NCBI GenBank assembly: GCA_016869335.1
Contig: VGEJ01000068.1
Location: 1-9,937, forward strand
Length of the DNA: 9,937 nucleotides
Origin: Alphaproteobacteria bacterium
Lineage (GTDB): Bacteria > Pseudomonadota > Alphaproteobacteria > VGEJ01
Direction: 5' to 3'
Position numbers and translations under genes: made by a program. Positions within the stretch are counted from its first letter, which is position 1. Each line of letters starts with the position of its first letter. Positions 6,135 to 9,937 of this stretch are shown piece after piece. The notes beneath the pieces were generated by a model, which saw only the letters and a list, made by a program, of their open reading frames with translations, did no database searches and had not been told where the DNA came from.

Positions 6135-7037
6135 CTATCCGGCCATGGCGCGGAGCGCGCGGACGTCGCGGACGTAGAGCGTCTTTTGCTTGCGCTCGAT
6201 GATGTTGCGGCGCGACAGGCTGCCGATGACGTAGGCCACCACCTCGCGCGTCGTGCTGGTCCAGCTCGCGATCTCGCGGTGGCTAGGCAGCTCCTCGATG
6301 ACCCACTCATCGGCCGTGTTCTCGCGCAGCCGAGACAGTCGCAACAGCTGGTTGTAGACCCGCTTGTCGGGCTGCAGCACGCTCATGTCCGTGACCCGGT
6401 TGTCGAGGCCGCGGACGATGTTGGCGAAGCGCTCGAGGTACTTGAGCGCGAGGTCGCCATGCTGCATTAGGAACCCGCGGAACTCGCTGCCCGGCAGCAC
6501 GGCGACACCGCTGTCCTCGTTGGCGATCACCGAGGCGCTGCGGCGCGGGCGCGAGAACGCCGATTCGGTCAGCTCGAAGGAATCGATGAACAGGGTGCCG
6601 AGCACCGGTCGGTAACGATGGGCGAGGCTAACGACGATAACGCTTTCGCCCGCCGCGCCGAGGTCTCTCGCGGCGGCGAGCGGGTTGACTACGCTGCCCG
6701 CCCGCCGCTGGGCCTGCCAGTCGAGGGTCGGCGTGCCGTCATCGGGGTCAAAGCGCACGTTGGCGATGCCGATGCGGAGGTCCGCCTCGTCGTAAGGTTG
6801 CATCACGAGCTCGGCAGCGCGGAAGATGTCCGAGAGGTCGCCGCTGGTGACTTGCGTTTCCTGGGTGACCAGGTCGGCCGTCGTCTGCGTCGCCGCGACC
6901 AGCTTGCGGTCAACCAGTACGAGATTGGTAATCTCGGTCGCACCAGGGAGAAACAGCAGCACGAACGGCAGGGTGAGGGCGAACTCGGTCGCAGCGAGGC
7001 CGCGCGCGTCACCAGCGAGGCGCGCCAGCACGCTCAC
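6135..7037 (-). CDS. Chimera: TadG/TadE-like N-terminus fused to Crp/Fnr C-terminus
   Basis: This is one open frame of 300 residues with two unrelated halves. Residues 1-162 are TadG/TadE-like: Gly-Leu-Ala-Ala-Thr-Glu-Phe-Ala-Leu-Thr-Leu-Pro at 13-24 begins the single N-terminal helix, and the family's Glu-Ser-Ala-Phe-x-Arg-Pro-Arg end is at 158-165. Residues from about 166 read as a Crp/Fnr protein entered in the phosphate-binding cassette (Arg-Ser-Ala-Ser-Val-Ile-Ala), then the long C-helix (about 194-235) and a winged helix-turn-helix (about 249-290; Ser-Thr-Thr-Arg-Glu-Val in the recognition helix). The first 80 or so residues of the cyclic-nucleotide fold are absent. The GTG start overlaps the upstream TadE stop (GTGA), so it is coupled. 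With the TadG half exported, the DNA-binding half would lie on the wrong side of the membrane, so a deletion product is likelier than a working fusion. An assembly error is not excluded. Confidence 0.8.
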   Translation of the reverse strand: MSVLARLAGDARGLAATEFALTLPFVLLFLPGATEITNLVLVDRKLVAATQTTADLVTQETQVTSGDLSDIFRAAELVMQPYDEADLRIGIANVRFDPDDGTPTLDWQAQRRAGSVVNPLAAARDLGAAGESVIVVSLAHRYRPVLGTLFIDSFELTESAFSRPRRSASVIANEDSGVAVLPGSEFRGFLMQHGDLALKYLERFANIVRGLDNRVTDMSVLQPDKRVYNQLLRLSRLRENTADEWVIEELPSHREIASWTSTTREVVAYVIGSLSRRNIIERKQKTLYVRDVRALRAMAG

Positions 7038-7609
7038 TGCTCGCCGAAGCGGAACGGCTCGTTGCGGAACACGGCCGTTGACAGGAGGAGCCGGCTATTG
7101 GTGTCGTTGTCACTCACCAGATAGCCGACGCACGGCGTGGCAAAGTTCCACCGATAGCTCATCCGGACTATGACGACCTCGCCGGAATCCCCGAGCGAGA
7201 ATCCGGGATCGGCGAGGTTACCTTCTTCGTCCGGCACCGGCTCGACCACGATCGTGGTGAAGCCGCCGAAATTGCGGACATCGAAGACGAGGTCGCCGCA
7301 GTCGACCAGCCGGAACAGCGAATCGCACAGCCGAGTTTGGAACGTCGCCAGCGGGTCTGGCGACCCTTGCGCCTCCCCGGTACGGATCTGGCGCGCCGCG
7401 TCTGCCGCTGCACCCTCCAGGATGATGCCGGTGACGAACATCATGATGATCTCCACCAAAGCGATCAGCAGCCCGACGAAGACCGGGATGATCAACGCTG
7501 CTTCGATCGCCACGGCCCCGGCGCGCCCCCCATCGCCCATGAAGGCCATGCTCGCCAGGCGTCCGAATCCGCTCGCCGGGCGATGAGAGAGGGGGAGTGC
7601 CGTGTTCAT
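7034..7609 (-). CDS. TadE-like pilus assembly protein
   Basis: This 191-residue protein belongs to the TadE family, the minor pseudopilins of the tight-adherence (Flp pilus) system. A basic, polar start is followed by Gly-Ala-Val-Ala-Ile-Glu-Ala-Ala-Leu-Ile-Ile-Pro at residues 31-42, with the conserved Glu36 of the TadE segment, and a helix running to about 60, then Ala-Ala-Arg-Gln-Ile-Arg. The remainder is a soluble, probably periplasmic domain with two Cys pairs possible (Cys94 and Cys103 in Leu-Cys-Asp and Asp-Cys-Gly, plus one near the end). ATG 7609 is used; the ribosome binding site is weak and Met21 or Met24 are alternatives. Its stop overlaps the chimeric TadG gene. No other tad genes (ATPase, secretin, TadB/C) are in the window. 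Confidence 0.82.
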   Translation of the reverse strand: MNTALPLSHRPASGFGRLASMAFMGDGGRAGAVAIEAALIIPVFVGLLIALVEIIMMFVTGIILEGAAADAARQIRTGEAQGSPDPLATFQTRLCDSLFRLVDCGDLVFDVRNFGGFTTIVVEPVPDEEGNLADPGFSLGDSGEVVIVRMSYRWNFATPCVGYLVSDNDTNSRLLLSTAVFRNEPFRFGEQ

Positions 7610-7783
7610 GACCCGACGAGGTCACTCGCCTGTGCCGTCGCGGCACAAGCTGGCCCGAATGCGTTATATCGCAACGACTTGTACCCCGAAGGGTTAAGCG
7701 CTCGTTACTCGCGGGGTGGCAACTCGCTGTGGTTGGGCGGCGGGCATCGTTGCCCACCACGCTTAGGGGGCCCCTGGGGCGCG
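7610..7783. other. Gap between the FucA-like and TadE-like genes
   Basis: These 174 bases hold the inverted repeat at 7631-7647 and a candidate minus-strand -10 box. Near the end of the FucA-like gene there are only short GC-rich hairpins (for example GGGCA, TCGT, TGCCC at 7742-7755) with no T run, so I see no convincing terminator. Confidence 0.35.
7631..7647. promoter_or_regulatory. Inverted repeat upstream of the TadE-like gene (possible operator)
   Basis: TGTGCCG, a 3-base spacer and CGGCACA form a perfect 7-bp inverted repeat, 22 bases before the TadE-like start. Just upstream on the minus strand, TATAAC (plus-strand 7663-7668) could be a -10 box with a weak TTCGGG -35, which would put the repeat in the early transcribed region. 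It could be an operator or a small mRNA hairpin; the binding protein is unknown. Confidence 0.4.
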
Positions 7784-8437
7784 CTAGGAGATCGAGCGCC
7801 GGGGCTGGCCGTAACGGCGAAAGCACCGCAGCACGCGACGCATTTCGTGCTCGGACAAAAGCTTGGGGCGCCCGATCTGCAGCGCCCGCCAGTACTGGGT
7901 GGCAAGCGTCTCGACCTCGAGCGCCAAGGCGAGCGCGGCGGCGAGGTCGGCCCCGAGGCACACCATGCCGTGGTTGGCGAGAAGGCAGGCGCGGCGGGCG
8001 GCCAGCGCGGTGAGCGCGGCATCCGACAGCGCCTGGGTGCCGAACGTGGCGTAGCGCGCGCAGCGGATGTCGCTGCCGCCCGCCACCGCCACCATGTAGT
8101 GAAACGCCGGAATGCCACGTCGCAGGCAGGCGAGCGCCGTGCAATGGCTCGCGTGGGTGTGGATGACGGCGCCGGCCTCGGCACGGTGCGCGAGGATGTC
8201 GCGGTGGATGCGCCACTCGCTCGAGGGCTTGAGCCGGCCGGTCGCCGTGCCGTCGAACGCCATCGCGACGAGGTCGCCCGGGCGCATCCTCTCGTAGGCC
8301 ACGCCGCTCGGCGTGATCAGGAACCCAGTGGCCGTGCGGGCGCTGACGTTCCCGGCCGTGCCCTGGTTGATGCCAAGCGCGTTCATCTGCCGGCACGTGG
8401 CGATGATCTCGGCCCGCAACGCCTGGTCCCGCAGCAT
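7784..8437 (-). CDS. fucA: FucA-like class II aldolase
   Basis: This 217-residue, zinc-dependent class II aldolase/adducin-family protein closely resembles E. coli L-fuculose-1-phosphate aldolase (215 residues), which splits the sugar phosphate into dihydroxyacetone phosphate and L-lactaldehyde. Shared motifs are Asn-Gln-Gly-Thr-Ala-Gly-Asn-Val-Ser at 24-32, Ile-Thr-Pro-Ser-Gly at 41-45, Pro-Ser-Ser-Glu-Trp-Arg at 71-76, His-Thr-His at 93-95 and Asn-His-Gly at 155-157. Glu74, His93, His95, Tyr114 and His156 fall one residue after the E. coli active-site set (E73, H92, H94, Y113, H155), so it should be active. ATG 8437 gives the FucA-like length; a TTG at 8473 would add 12 residues. Neither start has a good Shine-Dalgarno. 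The exact sugar phosphate may differ, since relatives act on several, and no fucose kinase or isomerase is nearby. It is transcribed divergently from the ribbon-helix-helix gene. Confidence 0.85.
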   Translation of the reverse strand: MLRDQALRAEIIATCRQMNALGINQGTAGNVSARTATGFLITPSGVAYERMRPGDLVAMAFDGTATGRLKPSSEWRIHRDILAHRAEAGAVIHTHASHCTALACLRRGIPAFHYMVAVAGGSDIRCARYATFGTQALSDAALTALAARRACLLANHGMVCLGADLAAALALALEVETLATQYWRALQIGRPKLLSEHEMRRVLRCFRRYGQPRRSIS

Positions 8438-8515
8438 CGCCGCGATGGTTCGCCACCGCCGCGCCTGAGTCAATCGCCGAGCGAGCGGTGTTCCGCCGGG
8501 GGTACGCCGTACGCT

Positions 8516-8519
8516 AGGA
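8516..8519 (+). promoter_or_regulatory. Shine-Dalgarno for the ribbon-helix-helix gene
   Basis: AGGA lies 7 bases before ATG 8527, supporting this small gene as real. Confidence 0.55.
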
Positions 8520-8526
8520 TCACCTC

Positions 8527-8730
8527 ATGACCAGCGCCCATCCACTCCGCTTCACCTGCCGGCTCAGCGCCGCCGAGGCGGAGGCCCTGGATGACCTGGC
8601 GAGGCGCCTCGGGGTGAGCCGCGCCGACGCGGTCCGCCTGGCGATCCAGGAGAAGGCGCGCCAGCAGCAGCTCGTGGTCGATGAAGCCGCCAGCGACGAG
8701 ATCGTCTTCCGCTTCGAACTGGTACCGTGA
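8527..8730 (+). CDS. Small ribbon-helix-helix (CopG/Arc-like) protein
   Basis: This 67-residue protein has the ribbon-helix-helix layout: a short beta strand (Leu-Arg-Phe-Thr-Cys-Arg-Leu, residues 7-13), helix A (about 14-27, ending Arg-Arg-Leu-Gly), the Val-Ser-Arg-Ala-Asp turn, and helix B (about 32-46), then a short acidic tail. Such proteins dimerise and bind DNA through the paired strands, as antitoxins or small repressors. No toxin gene follows: the next feature is the gcvT promoter 25 bases downstream. It is therefore an orphan antitoxin-like protein or a local regulator, perhaps of itself or the divergent aldolase gene (the starts are about 90 bases apart). The assignment is by fold pattern only; its targets are unknown. 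Confidence 0.65.
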   Translation: MTSAHPLRFTCRLSAAEAEALDDLARRLGVSRADAVRLAIQEKARQQQLVVDEAASDEIVFRFELVP

Positions 8731-8755
8731 GCGCCGTTCGGTACGCGCCAATCCG

Positions 8756-8783
8756 TTGACTGGGCATCATCGCGCTCTATGAT
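8756..8783 (+). promoter_or_regulatory. Sigma70-like promoter of the gcvT unit
   Basis: TTGACT at 8756-8761 and TATGAT at 8778-8783 are separated by 16 bases; each matches the housekeeping consensus at five of six positions. Transcription would start near 8790, just before a hairpin and the glycine riboswitch. This is the best promoter in the window. Confidence 0.75.
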
Positions 8784-8789
8784 GGGTGA

Positions 8790-8805
8790 TCGGGCGTAAG
8801 CCCGA
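8790..8805 (+). promoter_or_regulatory. 5' leader hairpin with GUAA tetraloop
   Basis: TCGGGC (8790-8795), a GTAA loop and GCCCGA (8800-8805) form a 6-bp stem capped by a GNRA-type loop, almost exactly at the predicted transcript start. It may protect the 5' end of the leader RNA from decay. It is not part of the standard glycine aptamer. Confidence 0.5.
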
Positions 8806-8817
8806 CCATACACATGA

Positions 8818-8899
8818 TCCCTGCGGGAGAGATCGAGCAAGCCTCGGCGCCGAAGGAGCAACCGCCCCGGAAACTCTCAGGCAAGGTGGACCGTAGGGG
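8818..8899 (+). promoter_or_regulatory. Glycine riboswitch, aptamer I
   Basis: This is the first of two tandem glycine aptamers. P1 is formed by 8818-8826 with 8891-8899 (9 pairs, including G-U). The conserved core is seen as GAGAG at 8827-8831 paired with CTCTC at 8874-8878, the GCCGAAGGAGCAA stretch at 8850-8862 and CAGGCAA after the CTCTC arm. Glycine binding in this RNA class (Rfam Glycine family) usually turns on glycine cleavage genes, and gcvT follows here. Confidence 0.92.
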
Positions 8900-8906
8900 G
8901 ATGACA

Positions 8907-8993
8907 TTCTGGAGAGCAGGCGGCGTCGCGGCCGCCTCACCGAAGGGGTAAACCCGCCGCGAGGCGGACGACGCTCTCAGGTTTCTGACAGAG
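8907..8993 (+). promoter_or_regulatory. Glycine riboswitch, aptamer II
   Basis: This is the second aptamer, joined to the first by a linker of about 7 bases, the usual tandem layout. P1 pairs 8907-8911 with 8989-8993. GAGAGC (8912-8917) pairs with GCTCTC (8973-8978). Internal stems are 8918-8924 with 8931-8937 and 8954-8958 with 8963-8967, the latter capped by GCGA. The core CACCGAAGGGGTAAACC is at 8938-8954 and TCAGGTTTCTGACAGAGG closes the 3' side. No terminator with a T run follows, so control is probably at translation initiation. Confidence 0.93.
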
Positions 8994-9038
8994 GGGCCGC
9001 CGCCGGATGGGCAACCGCTCGGCGTGACGCCCGCTATC

Positions 9039-9042
9039 GGAG
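9039..9042 (+). promoter_or_regulatory. Shine-Dalgarno deciding the TTG start of gcvT
   Basis: GGAG, within GGAGAGC at 9039-9045, lies 6 bases before TTG 9049. It selects the TTG over other frames. It repeats the GGAGAGC of aptamer II (8911-8917), so the aptamer arm GCTCTC (8973-8978) could pair with either. Confidence 0.7.
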
Positions 9043-9048
9043 AGCCGC

Positions 9049-9936
9049 TTGAGCGCAGCCGCCGACCCACCGCTCGCCCGCACGCCCCTGCACGACCTCC
9101 ATGTCGAGCGTGGCGCCAAAATGGTGCCGTTCGCGGGCTACGAGATGCCCGTTCAGTACCCCACCGGCGTGCTGGCCGAGCATCTGCACACGCGCGCCCA
9201 CGCCGGACTGTTCGACGTCTCGCACATGGGCCAGGTGCGGATCGGCTCGAACGACCGGGCGGTGGCGCTCGAAGGCATCGTGCCCGGCGACATCCGCGGG
9301 CTGGCGCCCGGGCGCCAGCGCTACACCATGTTCACGAACGAGACCGGCGGAATCCTCGACGACATCATGGTGGCCAACGTCGGCGATCACCTGTTCGTCG
9401 TCGTCAACGCCGCCTGCAAAGAGGCCGATGTCGCCCACATGATGGCGACGCTGACGCCGCGCTGCACGGTCGAGGCACTCCCTGATCGTGCGCTGCTCGC
9501 ACTCCAGGGTCCGGCTGCGGCGAGGGTCATGGAGCACCTCGCGCCGGGCGCGAGCAGGCTCGGCTTCATGGCGGCACACGGGCTCAGGATCCGGGACAAG
9601 CCCTGTCTCGTCAGCCGCTCCGGCTACACCGGCGAGGACGGCTTCGAGATCGCGTTGGCCGCGAACGATGCCGCGGTGGTGGCGCACGCCCTCCTCGCCG
9701 AGCCGGAGGTGGCGCTCATCGGGCTCGGCGCCCGCGATTCGCTCCGCCTCGAGGCAGGTCTCTGCCTTTATGGCCACGACATCGACCCCACCACGACCCC
9801 GGTCGAGGCGGATCTTGCCTGGACCATCAGCCGCCGCCGGCGCGAGGAGGGCGGCTTCCCCGGCGCGCGCATTGTTCAGCAGCAGCTCCGCGCGGGCGTC
9901 GCGCGCCGCCGCGTCGGCATCCGCCCGGCCGACCGC
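9049..9936 (+). CDS. gcvT: Glycine cleavage system T protein (aminomethyltransferase), partial
   Basis: These are the first 296 residues of the T protein, which releases ammonia from the aminomethyl group on lipoyl-GcvH and passes the carbon to tetrahydrofolate. Full-length proteins have about 365-380 residues, so the last fifth or so lies beyond the window. Family motifs are Thr-Pro-Leu-His at 12-15, Lys-Met-Val-Pro-Phe-Ala-Gly-Tyr-Glu-Met-Pro at 24-34, Phe-Asp-Val-Ser-His-Met at 55-60, Gly-Gly-Ile-Leu-Asp-Asp at 100-105 (containing the catalytic Asp of E. coli GcvT), Ser-Gly-Tyr-Thr-Gly-Glu-Asp-Gly-Phe-Glu at 191-200 and Gly-Ala-Arg-Asp-Ser-Leu-Arg-Leu-Glu-Ala-Gly-Leu at 227-238. The TTG start is set by GGAG upstream. 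Expression is under the tandem glycine riboswitch. gcvH and gcvP probably follow off the right edge. Confidence 0.95.
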   Translation, partial: MSAAADPPLARTPLHDLHVERGAKMVPFAGYEMPVQYPTGVLAEHLHTRAHAGLFDVSHMGQVRIGSNDRAVALEGIVPGDIRGLAPGRQRYTMFTNETGGILDDIMVANVGDHLFVVVNAACKEADVAHMMATLTPRCTVEALPDRALLALQGPAAARVMEHLAPGASRLGFMAAHGLRIRDKPCLVSRSGYTGEDGFEIALAANDAAVVAHALLAEPEVALIGLGARDSLRLEAGLCLYGHDIDPTTTPVEADLAWTISRRRREEGGFPGARIVQQQLRAGVARRRVGIRPADR

Positions 9937-9937
9937 G

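Noticed and set aside
7742..7780. Possible terminator for the aldolase gene.
   Set aside because: Only short GC-rich stems with no T run; I cannot support a terminator.
7218..8456. A 412-codon minus-strand open frame spanning the aldolase and TadE genes.
   Set aside because: It is out of frame with both recognised proteins and has shadow-type composition.
1..9937. CRISPR arrays, insertion sequences and rRNA genes.
   Set aside because: I saw no regularly spaced repeats, transposase motifs or terminal repeats, and no rRNA signature.

Overview
The window is GC-rich DNA, almost certainly from an alphaproteobacterium. This rests on GC-rich coding bias, GTG and TTG starts, TadE/TadG-type genes, a YqaA-type membrane protein, and a tandem glycine riboswitch directly ahead of gcvT. 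I cannot name the genus. Both ends cut through genes: a substrate-binding protein on the left and gcvT on the right.

Bases 1-4464 (+) form one transport operon. It holds a solute-binding protein (C-terminal part), a strong 16-bp stem-loop with a GNRA tetraloop, a MalG-type permease, a flavin-dependent tryptophan-halogenase-family protein whose ATG overlaps the permease stop (ATGA), and a MalF-type permease with its own strong Shine-Dalgarno and a GTG start. A halogenase wedged between the two permeases of a carbohydrate-type ABC importer is the most unusual arrangement here. It suggests that uptake and halogenation (or another FADH2-dependent chemistry) of one compound are linked. The importer ATPase is not in the window. 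A YqaA/DedA-type membrane protein (4539-5120) follows.

Bases 5121-7610 look like a scarred region. A DppC-type peptide-transporter permease survives as two short fragments in different frames (about 5365-5606), with the middle of the gene missing. On the minus strand are an 80-residue two-helix membrane protein and a TadE-like protein. The TadE gene is translationally coupled to a chimeric gene: the N-terminal half is TadG/TadE-like, and the C-terminal half is the back part of a Crp/Fnr regulator, joined at an Arg-Pro-Arg-Arg-Ser-Ala-Ser stretch that fits both families. Two rearrangement scars within about 1.5 kb suggest local deletions or, less interestingly, assembly errors.

Bases 7784-8437 (-) encode a FucA-like class II aldolase with all metal ligands present. 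It is divergent from a 67-residue ribbon-helix-helix protein. From 8756 on, a good sigma70-like promoter, a small 5' hairpin, two glycine aptamers in tandem and a TTG-started gcvT form a classic glycine-sensing unit for the glycine cleavage system. The Shine-Dalgarno of gcvT repeats the aptamer's own GGAGAG arm, which suggests a simple translational switch.
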